This document shows, in pieces, positions 1 through 9,812 of a stretch of 64,000 nt of DNA. The stretch lies in the NCBI GenBank assembly GCA_010015655.1, contig ML976663.1, forward strand, positions 492,399-556,398, in the 5' to 3' direction. The translations under genes were made by a program, and so were the position numbers. How positions within the stretch are numbered: position 1 is the first letter of the stretch; each line of letters begins with the position of its first letter. Source of the DNA: Bimuria novae-zelandiae CBS 107.79. Its lineage: Eukaryota; Ascomycota; Dothideomycetes; Pleosporales; Didymosphaeriaceae. The notes beneath the pieces were generated by a model that was not told where the DNA came from, did no database searches, and saw only the letters and a list, made by a program, of their open reading frames with translations.

Positions 1-84
1 ATAGGCAGATTGATTACTATATTAAGCGTTGAAAGATCACCCTCACGTCCGTGCCAGTTCTAATCTGGTAATCAATCTGCCTAT
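1..84. repeat. 17-bp perfect inverted repeat at the window edge
   Basis: Bases 1-17 and 68-84 are exact reverse complements, separated by 50 bases. The left arm begins at the first base of the window, so the repeat may extend outside. It could be a terminal repeat of a small transposon, part of a larger inverted structure, or a hairpin in a transcript. No coding capacity is visible between the arms. Confidence 0.75.
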
Positions 85-1166
85 CGCTTGATTGTGCCAA
101 CTCTGTGTATGCCCACTGATAGACCTTCAGCGCCCGAGTTGACTGATAAGGAACTTACAGCCAAGAAAACCGTAGGCATATGGAGAAATGAGGTGTTCTG
201 GAATACCACATCACCTGCGTCGGCGCCTAGGAACATGTCACTTTGTTCATGTTGAGCCGTTCCGTCGTATGCTACATATGTATCCACGCAATGTAGGCAT
301 CAATGTATGTTGTAACTAAATCGACTTTGAGGCCTCTCCCAGTAATGCTGGTCAGGTGGACTTGCACATGTCGCCTTTGTGGGGGACTTGGCATGCCATG
401 AGCCAGACCGCAACCTCCGGCGTTGATGAGTATGCTGCAGCTTTTGTTCATTGCGTATACACACAGCTGAGTTCCCTCACTGCATCAACACTCCTGGAAG
501 AAAATCCAGGCGTGGTTCTTATGTATTGAAAATGAGTATGCTGACTCGAATTCGACATTAAACATCATCCTCACTCACTATTGAACTGTACAGGGCCTTA
601 GTTCCTCACTGAACGTGAGCATCAGTGTCTGGCACCGCGAGTCAGTTATTCTGGGACATCAACACATAGTTCCGATGACGTCAGTAGATCAACGTTTATG
701 TTCGTAGTCCATGACCTCTTTCTACTAAAAACTTCAATTTCTGCTTGTGCGCTAAAAGTCACCCTCGTGATGAACTCGCAGAAGCGCCACAATTCCAAAG
801 AGGCAGTCATTGTCGGTTCGACCAGCGGGAAGGGACAGTGCCAGCTGTGCATGACTGCTTTGAATGTACCCAGCAACCGATTCCGCTTGGTCTCCATCCC
901 GGCATTTGTGGGCGTCTTTTCAGGCAGCTAATAATCGCTATTGAAACCGCGACTTGCTTTCGATAGGTCGAGCACCGCACTATTTCTGGTCTTGCAAGTG
1001 TGTCTAAGATCTGAAGTTCGGTAGCGTAACAAATGCAGCGTGCGCCTGTAGCGAGGCTTCGCTTCCATTATACTCTTGCTTGTCACTCACAACCCGTCTT
1101 TCCGAATACGCAAAATGACCCGACTTCAACACGCTATTCGAAAGAGATTGTTTCGATACCAACCCG
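85..1166. other. Intergenic, no recognisable gene
   Basis: Only short open frames (up to about 83 codons before the neighbouring gene) occur on either strand, and none resembles a known family or has a plausible exon structure. The stretch is downstream of the minus-strand PLC-like gene. I see no tRNA or repeat in it. Confidence 0.5.
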
Positions 1167-2582
1167 TTACCCCATCCTCCCCTTACAAAGCTCAATAGCC
1201 ACATCCGCCGTCGCCCCATCGAAGAAATCATTCAGCAAAACGACCACCCCCTCTTCCCCCATCAAGTCCTTCCCACACTCACCCCTCAACAGCGGTAGAA
1301 TCTTCGCATCACACACCGGCTTCGTCGCCAGTATCGGACTCGTGTTAACATCGCTGTCCAACACCGACGCAACAACTACATCCCTGATATTCGTCGCAGT
1401 AGCCTGGCATTGCAACAATGTAATCGGATGCCCCTTCGGCGGATTCATCGCCATGTCTTTCAACTTATTTACCATCGAATCGCCATTCAATGTCGCGTTC
1501 GCCGCATCATCGTAATTCGATACCTGATTCACGTTCTGCAGCATGATCAACCTCTTTTTCTCGTCCCTCAGCTCTCTTATACTCTTCCTCATCATGTCGT
1601 CTAAATTCCCAACTTCCACCCGTTTCCCCTTCATCACTTCTTTCAGCACATTCTGTAAATCTTCCCCGCTCGGACGGGGACACTCCTTCGGCACGCCATC
1701 CCACCTCAACTGCACCACTATAATCTCGCCCTCGTGCTCATCCACAAACCCCACAACCTTTTCCAAAAACGCCTTATACGCCATCCCCGGAATCGCCCCA
1801 TGTTGGAAAAACCACGTATCCTCCAGCGCCCCACCCCCATCCCCCATCATCCGCCTATGACACTTCGCGGGGCGAAACTCAAAATACCGCGCGCCGATCC
1901 TCAACAACGCGTCTAAGCTATCCTTCTGCGTCACCGCCAGCGCGCGCACGATATCCGGCGCTATCTTACCCACCGCGCTGTCGCTGAGTTTATTAATAGT
2001 GTCCAGCGCGTGCGGAAGCTCGCGGCCGAGAACTTCTTTGATGGCGCCGGAGCCCGCTTTCTCAAGGAGTGTTAGCGCCGTGCTCATGGTGTTCATGCCG
2101 ACGTCGTGCGCGCCGGGTAACACCATGCGGTTGAATGGTCGCTGAGAGATAGGCGAGGATTGGGGGAGAAGGGTGCCCATCCAGTCACCCAGGTCCGTTG
2201 TAACAGTCACATAGCAAAGGTGCTGCTTCGGCAGGCCGGCGACTCCGGGCCCGGCGTCGTAGAAACCGTAGCATATCACCAGCCCGTCGAGGAGAAGGCT
2301 AGCCGTCGCGTCCATGACGTGTATGGTGCCGTCTTCGAGCTTTCCGGTTAGACTGTTGATGTCGACCCATTGCGTGGTGAGTTCGCGGTCGGAGCGCTGG
2401 ACGGTGAAGGAGAAGCGGCCCGTGAACTTGAAGCGGGGGAGGTTTGCGGAGTCGACTTCGAGGTGGTCGTGGGTGTGGGTGCGGAGAGAGGACTTTGTGA
2501 TGGTCTGGCCGGGGACGGAGAGGGTTATTGTGGTGGAGGGAACGGTGGTGTAGGTTGTGATGAGGATGCCTTTGGAGGGCAT
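1167..2582 (-). CDS. PLC-like phosphodiesterase (PI-PLC X-type TIM barrel)
   Basis: Single-exon gene of 471 residues. The N-terminal ~145 residues form a beta-rich region rich in Thr and Val that I cannot name. From about residue 150 the protein follows the PLC-like phosphodiesterase fold: LPGAHDVGMN with the first catalytic-type histidine (H159), the strand ARYFEFRPAK (about 231-240), and WFFQHGAIPG with a second histidine (H261). Family members cleave phosphodiester bonds of phosphoinositide or glycerophospholipid substrates, but the substrate here is not known. I see no clear signal peptide and no EF-hand, PH or C2 domain, so this is not a canonical eukaryotic PLC-delta. The start is the first in-frame ATG. 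Similar PLC-like proteins are common in filamentous ascomycetes, usually without an assigned role. Confidence 0.8.
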   Translation of the reverse strand: MPSKGILITTYTTVPSTTITLSVPGQTITKSSLRTHTHDHLEVDSANLPRFKFTGRFSFTVQRSDRELTTQWVDINSLTGKLEDGTIHVMDATASLLLDGLVICYGFYDAGPGVAGLPKQHLCYVTVTTDLGDWMGTLLPQSSPISQRPFNRMVLPGAHDVGMNTMSTALTLLEKAGSGAIKEVLGRELPHALDTINKLSDSAVGKIAPDIVRALAVTQKDSLDALLRIGARYFEFRPAKCHRRMMGDGGGALEDTWFFQHGAIPGMAYKAFLEKVVGFVDEHEGEIIVVQLRWDGVPKECPRPSGEDLQNVLKEVMKGKRVEVGNLDDMMRKSIRELRDEKKRLIMLQNVNQVSNYDDAANATLNGDSMVNKLKDMAMNPPKGHPITLLQCQATATNIRDVVVASVLDSDVNTSPILATKPVCDAKILPLLRGECGKDLMGEEGVVVLLNDFFDGATADVAIELCKGRMG

Positions 2583-3058
2583 TGTGCCCCGTTTCAGTTA
2601 CGAACGTGGGAAGATCGTGAGGATGTAAGGGCTTTGTAGTAATCTTATTAACGTCCTTGAACGTTCGACTCTTTGGGAATGCTATTGTATTTAGCAGTAA
2701 GTCCAAGTTGATGTTTGAACGAAACGTTGTGAGCGGCTTGAGTAGGGCATGTCGGTTCAGCCGCAATGCTCATGCCATGTTTTCAGGGAGGGATATTCAG
2801 CTTCGCAACCTCAGGAAGACGTAAGCTACCCGATTGCCGACTTGGCCAAACCAATGGAGGTTCATTCGAGATCCACGGGGGGGCTCCACTTCGTCAGGTA
2901 CACCAATCGGAAGCGCAGACTAGTACAGTCAGCTAGTTAAGCAGTGAGGGGTACAAGAGCACGTGCGATGGAGTCAGATCGGCCATCGTGATTCTGTAGT
3001 TGCAACGTTGGTAACATGATATTTTATACAATCCTCCGTACTTTTAGTTGCCGCAGCT
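2583..3058. other. Intergenic between two minus-strand genes
   Basis: This stretch separates the start of the PLC-like gene from the end of the MET22-type gene, so it should hold the promoter of the first and the terminator of the second. No ORF or repeat of note was seen. Confidence 0.5.
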
Positions 3059-4438
3059 CTACTGCTTTGCGCCGAGCACCTCCTTGACTACCTCGATGAC
3101 CTTGGGGAAAACGGCCTTGGGTGCAGCGATGACGCCCTTGTTCTCCTTAAGCGTCCTTCCGATACCAAAGTCTAGCGGCTTGCCGTGTGCATCTGTGACT
3201 TCGCCTCCAGCCTCTTGTACAATGACGACACCGGCCGCATGATCCCAGATCTTCTCCTCGTATGACTTGCTGACTGGTAATCTGAGATAGAGATCACCAG
3301 CTCCTCTCGCAATCGAAGCATACTTGGCTTGTGAATCCATGCGGACGCTAGCCTTTGTGATACCAAGCTTTAATGCAATGCTTGCCTGGTCGCCGTGGCT
3401 CGAGTGCCCGGCTTCTACACTCTCGCAGAAGGTGGCTTGGCTGATGTCTGTGAGGGGCTTCATAGAGATCTTCTTCGGCTCTTGAAGTCCTGCCTTGCTC
3501 AGCGGCCGGCTTGATGCGCCCTCGCCCTTCACAGCGCTGAATAGGACACCCTTGCCCTCTCCAGAGTCTGCGTCGGCACTGATCGAAGAATCGAGAGTGG
3601 CCTTGTCGTCGATGGGTAAGTTCGGGCAACCAAGCACACCGACCGTAGGGACGCCATCCACCAAGAGCGCCAGGCACACGGCGTATTGTCCACCACGCAG
3701 GAAGCCCTTGGTCCCATCAATGGGGTCAAGCGCCCAGATTCTGCCCTTCCTTCCTCCGGCGCTGTTGCCGTTATCTATAGCCTCTAGCATAGCATCCTTG
3801 CTCTTGATTGGCCCTCCGATCCTGTCCTCTGCCGCCCTGTCCTCCAGCTTCGCTGCCGACACCAAGTCCCAAACCAGGTCGCGGAGGGAGTCGTTCGCGC
3901 GGAGATCATCAGCATCCTCCTCCCCGACCACTTCGTCTTCAGGGAACACGTGTTTTATGGATGCGATGATGAGGGCTTGGGCGCCGAAGTCGCCGATTGT
4001 GACGGGTGAGGCATCCGACTTGGTGAGGGTGCCTTTCGAGTGGGACGAGAAGACGGACTTGGTGAGCAGTGTTGCACGCTGCACCGCAAGGAGGGCCGTT
4101 TCGAGCTCTTTTTCGTAGGCCATGGTGGCGATCGATTTATTAGCGCTGAAGAATGCGCTTGAACTTTTCTGTAGCGCGATTGCGGGGGAGGGGTAGAGGT
4201 GCTGCTTCAATTGTGCGAGACGCACTGCACTGCGGGAAAGAAGGGAGGGCGAAGGAAGGAGTGAGATAGCCACAATGACTAGGGCGAAGAAAAAGTACTT
4301 ATATGGCGCGAACGGAGGTGGCATGTACGCAATGGGACGGCGTAGTGGGGGTGCTGGAGCTGCTGGGAAGCTGCTACTACGTAAGTGCTTGGCGCAGCGG
4401 CGTTCTCGGAGGTTTGCATGTTTGGACGCCTTTTCCAC
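3059..4438 (-). CDS. MET22: 3'(2'),5'-bisphosphate nucleotidase, MET22/HAL2 type
   Basis: Hydrolyses 3'-phosphoadenosine 5'-phosphate to AMP, clearing the by-product of sulfate assimilation; the yeast enzyme is the lithium/sodium-sensitive target Hal2. The lithium-sensitive phosphatase signature is clear: VGEEDADD (metal-binding acids about 173-174), ALDPIDGTKGFLRGG (about 236-250), and WDHAAGVVIVQEAGG near residue 398 with the third metal-binding Asp. The open frame gives 459 residues, against about 357 in yeast. The family-like region starts at Met106 (codon at 4121-4123). The first 105 residues carry a hydrophobic stretch (about 47-62) and could be a membrane or organelle signal, or untranslated leader. 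If translation begins at Met106 the protein is 354 residues, close to yeast. Divergently arranged with the Rsm1/NIPA-like gene at 4668. Confidence 0.9.
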   Translation of the reverse strand: MEKASKHANLRERRCAKHLRSSSFPAAPAPPLRRPIAYMPPPFAPYKYFFFALVIVAISLLPSPSLLSRSAVRLAQLKQHLYPSPAIALQKSSSAFFSANKSIATMAYEKELETALLAVQRATLLTKSVFSSHSKGTLTKSDASPVTIGDFGAQALIIASIKHVFPEDEVVGEEDADDLRANDSLRDLVWDLVSAAKLEDRAAEDRIGGPIKSKDAMLEAIDNGNSAGGRKGRIWALDPIDGTKGFLRGGQYAVCLALLVDGVPTVGVLGCPNLPIDDKATLDSSISADADSGEGKGVLFSAVKGEGASSRPLSKAGLQEPKKISMKPLTDISQATFCESVEAGHSSHGDQASIALKLGITKASVRMDSQAKYASIARGAGDLYLRLPVSKSYEEKIWDHAAGVVIVQEAGGEVTDAHGKPLDFGIGRTLKENKGVIAAPKAVFPKVIEVVKEVLGAKQ

Positions 4439-4667
4439 GACAACGGCACTAAGTAACCGCGGCGGGATTCACGTGTTTACTGTATCGGCCATCTACTAGC
4501 TCATTCGCTACTGCATCAGGAGCTGTAGTAAGCGCATCTCGGCCTGTTCCTACTAGTCGACGATCCGTGCCTTCACCTGTCGCAGTAAACAAAGACAAAG
4601 AGCACACAAGTGCTCGAACTTGTCTACACGACCAAGACGCAGCGCGCAAGTCTAAGTCATACTCAAT

Positions 4668-6190
4668 ATGGCATCTTCGCCTTCGCCTCCACAAGAACCT
4701 GCGCTCGCTACCACGAAACGGAAGTTTGATCTGCTACTGGACAAGCTGCAAAACGCATCGACCACCTCCCTTACCAGCACCCTCCGCGAGTCCAACGGCT
4801 CCACAACCTCACTCACCCAACCCACTACGCCCGAACCCGCCTCGAAACGGCACCGACTCTCGGATATCGGCATGGATCGCTCGCGCCAAGCGTCGGGGAG
4901 CGAAAGGATACAGCAGATCAAATCACAACTTCTGACGCCGCGCAAAGAGGGCGTCGACAGATCAAGCAGTGTCAGTCCGGGTGGTGTGCGCGTAGTAGGA
5001 CAACAACAGACATCTACCACGCCCCGCAAGCCGGCCAATTACCAGCCATATAGCCAGGAGCAATTCCTTGCGCGGCTCAAGACCTTCGCCGACGTCAGGA
5101 AGTGGACCAACAAGCCAGATGCGCTATGCGAAGTCGAGTGGGCGAAGAGGGGCTGGTCGTGCGAATCCTGGAATACGGTCGCCTGTAGGGGCGGCTGCGA
5201 GAAGAGGCTCGTGGTGCGCCTACGGCCCAAGCGGAAGGACACGGACGGCAAGGAGCTAGACATGAGCGAGGACTTGACCGCTGAAGTCGACAAGGCGCTT
5301 GTAGACAAGTACCAAGAGTTTATCGTAGATGCGCACGACCAGGACTGTCTGTGGAGGAAACGCGGTTGTCAAGGTGAGTTCGGGACCTAGGTGCTGTGAT
5401 CCGAGACTGACACCTTTTAGACGACATCTACCACATACCTATACCCAACCGCGCGAAAAGCACGCCCGAGTTTCTGGCCCGGTATCGCTCCTTCCGATCC
5501 ATCGTTAATGACCTTCCCATCCTGGAGAACCTGATCTACCCGGACCCGCGAGTAGACGATATCCTCAAGCGCGTGCCTACCTCCTTCTTCAACCCACCCG
5601 GTTCCGAAGTATCCGAGAACCCTCCTACGACACCTGCGGAAGTAGTCTCCTTCCTGTTCGCCGTCTTTGGTTGGTCGGGTGTTTCCGAGGCGAAAATAGC
5701 GATGGCCGTCTGTGGCCACTGCCACCAGCGGGTCGGCTTGTGGCTTTGCAAGGACGACCGTCTCAAAGAGATGAGCAAGAAGCTCGACGTACCCATCGAA
5801 ACACTCCGCCTCAACCTCGTCGAGTCGCATCGCGAACACTGCCCATGGAAGAATCCCGAGACTCAGCACAACCCTACCGATGGTGCCATAGCGAATATGG
5901 CCGGATGGCAAACCCAGGAATTCATGATTCTGGGAACACGGAAAGACAAGAAGGAGAAGGATCTCACGCATACGAGAAACATCGAGAGCGTCGATCTAGG
6001 GAGCGAGGTCACGTACCCGCGAGGCAGCATGGATAGCGAGCCAGCCAAAGACGACAATGATGAAGAGTTACATTCGAGGTGGAAGAGGCTCAAGGCTAAG
6101 CTCAAGAGGACCGCCTCAAAGAAGAGTATGAGAAGCACGAAGAGCGTCAAGAGTACCAAGAGCGGGAAGAGTGTGATTGAGAAGGAATAG
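4668..6190 (+). CDS. C3HC zinc-finger protein, Rsm1/NIPA-like
   Basis: Two exons, 4668-5373 and 5421-6190, joined by a 47-base GTGAGT...TTTTAG intron, giving 491 residues. The N-terminal ~120 residues are Ser/Thr/Pro-rich. The C3HC zinc finger follows: ALCEVEWAKRGWSC, CRGGC, then HDQDCLWRKRGC just before the intron. The second half holds the Rsm1-like domain (VCGHCHQRVGLWLC ... ESHREHCPWK). The C-terminus is very basic with repeated Lys-Ser-Thr steps (about 445-488). In fission yeast Rsm1 acts in mRNA export; in animals NIPA is an F-box-type subunit. The fungal role is inferred from family only. Exon 1 ends in phase 1 and the exon 2 frame fits exactly, so the splice is well supported. Confidence 0.88.
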
Positions 6191-6716
6191 GCGAACACGC
6201 AGCTTGTTCTCCAAACATGCTCATCAGGCTCGGCCTGTTTCGCCCATAATTCAACGATATTAGAGGTGTTTTCATGATAGCGTATCGTCAGTGGGTATGT
6301 ATTGTCACGACTCAGCAACTTTGTAATTTGAGAATTGATACCCGTGTTCCTTCCCTAGGTGCCGCCTTCAATTCCGCGTAAATTAGTTTGTCTCATGCAT
6401 TGCAACATGTGGCGTTTTGGGGCTGCATATGTTCCCCTCAATGCCGACTTAACTCCGACTCTGATCGAAGACGTCACAGGTCGATCACGTTCGAGCCGCG
6501 CTAGGAATATTGCCCCAGGGCAGCCGTTGTGTGAACCGCGTGTGCAGATGCCATTCGGAATGATGATTCGCTCTGTGTTTATTCCCGGGACCGTTCACAT
6601 TCCCACATGTTCATGACGAACTTCGGTATGGTCGGCAGGCACAATCATATAAGAGTACTTTCTTCTACCTCATTAACGTCAATGCACCACGAAGACTCCG
6701 TTGGCTTACCCGTGAA
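6191..6716. other. Intergenic
   Basis: Lies downstream of the Rsm1-like gene and upstream of the broken yellow-family gene. An 85-codon open frame at 6359-6616 shows no family features. Nothing else recognised. Confidence 0.45.
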
Positions 6717-8061
6717 ATGACGAACACACTCCTCTGCTCTTTACTAACAATATCGCTGGTTACCGGTCAAGTGACTTTCCAGAACAGCGCTGGAACGAGA
6801 CTACGAGTAGACAATGGCACTCATGGGCCACCCATGGAAGAAGTACATTACTGTTAGAAACATTTGTAACCGTTACCAGGAATATATATACTTACACATC
6901 TAATACTACGACCAATGGCCCATCGGCATCGCCGTCGCCTCAGACGGCCGGATCTTCACTACCTACACGCGTGGATCCTACGACTATACACTCGGTGTTG
7001 TCATCAACGAAACAGCCGAGGAGCCGTATCCCTCTGCTGAACTGAACCTCCCACCTAACCAGCTCAATACATCCTGGAAGGGCATCCCCTTCGGCTCCGG
7101 AAACGACTCAGCCCTCATCAGCGTCCAAGCCATCTACATGACCTCGTCCAACTCGCAACGCCCAGAAACCCTCTGGGCAATCGACACTGGTCGGCCAACT
7201 GTGCACAATGCCTAAGGCGACCCTTCGATGGCATACGCCCAATCCGGAGGCCCAAAGCTCGTAGCCATAAGCCTGGCCAATAATTCGATTTACCAAATAT
7301 ACACCTTCCCGGCGAGCGTACACTACCCAGACAGTTACCTCAACGACCTCCGCTTCGACTTCAAACCCAACCTAAGCGACACCTCCGGCGCCGGCATCGC
7401 CTACCTCGTCGACTCCTCCAACGAAGGCCGTCCCGGCTTCATCATGGTCGACCTCGACACGGGCGAGTCCTGGCGCCGCCTTACACAAGACGCGTCGGTG
7501 CTCCGCGGCGAAAACGACGTCCCCTCCTACCAAGGCCGTCTGTTCTATCTCCGCCAAGGCGGCATGCCGATCGGCTGGCAACTCGAAGGCCTCGACGGTA
7601 TATAGTTGTCTCCTGATGGGGAGCGCATGTACTACTCGCCTCTCTCCACCTCGACGCTCTACTCCATCCCCACGCGCAACCTGCGCACACGCGACTCTAA
7701 TCCCCTCGCTGAAATCGAGGCGCACGCCAACGTGTCGTCGCACGGCCAGCGCGGCGGCAATGCCAACGGCTTCGAAGGCGATTCGAACGGCCTCGTCTAC
7801 CAGCTCATGCCTGAGCAGAATGCGGTTTATTATTTCGACCCGAGCGACGGCTTGACGCATCCTTTTGTGCGCGATCCGATGATTATCTGGCCGGATGGCG
7901 CCAGCGTGGCGGATGACGGATACATTTACATGAACATCAACCAATTGCCATACCAACCGGATTGGAACGACGAGATCGATGGGAGGGCATATCCCGGGGC
8001 GGTTCTGCGGTGTAAGGTACCGGGAGACGGGACGAAGATTACGGGGTTGTATGATTATTAG
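6717..8061 (+). pseudogene. Broken yellow/major royal jelly protein-family gene
   Basis: The relic starts with ATG at 6717 and a signal-peptide-like leader of about 18 residues, then VDNGTHGPPMEEVHY. The reading resumes at 6904 with YYDQWPIGIAVASDGRIF and runs to 8061 in one frame, matching the beta-propeller core of fungal yellow/royal-jelly-family secreted proteins (about 400 residues). Three lesions are visible. The expected intron acceptor just before 6904 reads taa (6901-6903) rather than tag. An in-frame TAA lies at 7213-7215, and an in-frame TAG at 7603-7605. Outside these, codon use and protein character remain good, so inactivation looks fairly recent. Single C-to-T or G-to-A changes could explain the lesions, but the ancestral codons at the stops are inferred. 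Confidence 0.75.
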
Positions 8062-9332
8062 TTAAGGGGTTTTACGGTGCGGGATATAGGACGGCTATGA
8101 GGGTGTGGGAAGATGTCGGGACGTAGCCGTGCGGCTTAGCTGTGGTGGCTGGCGGAATGTTCAATCTCTTACATGTTCAAGCAGTCTTCGCGAAGCGCCT
8201 TACGGCAGGATAGCCTTCGCAATGGCGTATGAATGCGACGCGTCCGACCAGCTCGCATCATGTCATACAAAGTCCAATCGAGTTATATAAAACGCGTTGC
8301 CGTCGCCGCATCGAGGGTGAAAAAATATAGAAAGCCTCCATAGGCTCAGCCGCCCCTTTCCGAAGCAATTCCCGAACCACCGAAAGCTACAAATTGCACG
8401 TAAACCCCGCAAATATCTCTACCTACCTAGCGTAAACATATTATTCTTGTTGAGGAGAAAAGGCAGGAGCTAAAGCTTTAGTAGGTAAAAAACCTGCCGG
8501 AAAAGTAGTGAACGGCTTTCTCTACCTACCATATGACCCCCATATGTATTATCTCAACCGAATGTTTTTCGTCGAATCAAATAAAAACTTCGTTCTTTGA
8601 GCCAGCACTTCGAAGTGACTTTTAGTTTTGCTATTTTTGCGAAGATGAGGGTTGGTACTTTTTGGAAGGGAAAGGGGCGGAAAGGTCACGCGTTCGAGTC
8701 CGCCTTAGGGGTTTAGGATTGCTCTTTTTTTGCTGAAGGTAGAGACGGTGGGGATGGGGATGGCGCGGTGCGCAATTTGTGGATGGAGATGTGGGTCGTA
8801 GAGGAATCGATAGGTGTGTTGAGAGAGCCCGCTAGTTTATAGAGGGTAGTTATGGGAAGTCCGTCTGTAGGTGAGGGGCTGGTGGGATTTGTTGGGCTAT
8901 CGAAGTGGGCGGCAGGAGTAATACAGAGTGTCTAAGTTGCTGAGGGGTCGTTTATGAGGAGGAATATTGTGGAATCATTAGTCATGGTGTGGTGGGCAGA
9001 TGAAGTTGAAGGGGTGGTTGGAATCGCTGGTCCGGGTTCGTGCGCCCAACAATACTGTGAACCATGGTTCAATGTTCCCGCGGCGAGGGTGAAAAGGGGC
9101 ACATAGCATGTTGAGCAATTGCATATAATGCCGCTGTGTCTTCTTTTTGCTGCAGCCTGCGCCACGATCAACTTCCACTTAACCCAATCGTCGTTATATT
9201 CTACTTCTGCTAATCCTGCGATGCTGCTCTACGATCTTTGCGCCTATAATTAGACACTATAACGATACCCTTTACCTAGTAGTGCTAGAGCTAATATAGT
9301 TAGAATGCCTTAGAGCGTGTATGCAATCAGTC

Positions 9333-9680
9333 GTTAAGAAATATTTGTTAAGAAATATACGTTAGAAACTCTATTATAATATGTGGTAAGTGACAGCTAC
9401 AGGGGCCTTTTTAACCCACGTATGAACGCAGAAAAATAACGCTGTATAGTGGCTTTATTGGATTATCTACAAGCTTTACAAACGTGTTTTCGCGGGTATC
9501 TACGAGTCCTCCGAGTCCTATGAGTCTATTAGAGTTGTTAAGAGTTATATTGTCCTGCCATGATATATCTGCTATGATATACCAATTATCGAGCAAGCTT
9601 CACTGCAATAAGGAATGTTAAACGACCGTCTTCTTAGTTCGAGAATACTGAACAGTTTCAGAACACGCTTCGCAAGAACA
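9333..9680. repeat. Possible solo LTR relic (uncertain)
   Basis: This AT-rich stretch starts with a doubled motif (gttaagaaatat at about 9333 and 9348), has a TATA-like segment near 9375, and ends near the repeated motif cgcaagaac. The style recalls fungal Copia-type LTRs, but there is no second copy in the window, no confirmed target duplication and no defined end. Treat it as a suggestion only. Confidence 0.2.
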
Positions 9681-9683
9681 CAT

Positions 9684-9812
9684 CGAGTGTGAATACAGAG
9701 TGTGAATATCAGAGTGTGGATACAGAATGTATATACATCAGAGTGTAGATGCCAGAGTGTGGATACATCAAAGTGTTAATGCCAGAGCATGCCCGAGTGG
9801 ATGCCAGAGCGA
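9684..9812. repeat. Degenerate short tandem repeat
   Basis: About seven imperfect copies of a unit built on agagtgtgrat with variable spacers follow one another. It is noncoding as far as I can see. A second weak repeat motif, cgcaagaac, recurs on both sides of it (about 9670 and 9835-9890). Confidence 0.6.

Noticed and set aside
5417..5971. 184-codon minus-strand frame
   Set aside because: Antisense to exon 2 of the Rsm1/NIPA-like gene.
8681..8720. tRNA-like B-box (gcgttcgagtccg) followed by a T run
   Set aside because: The T-arm does not pair, no D-arm or A-box stands at the right distance, and no acceptor stem forms.
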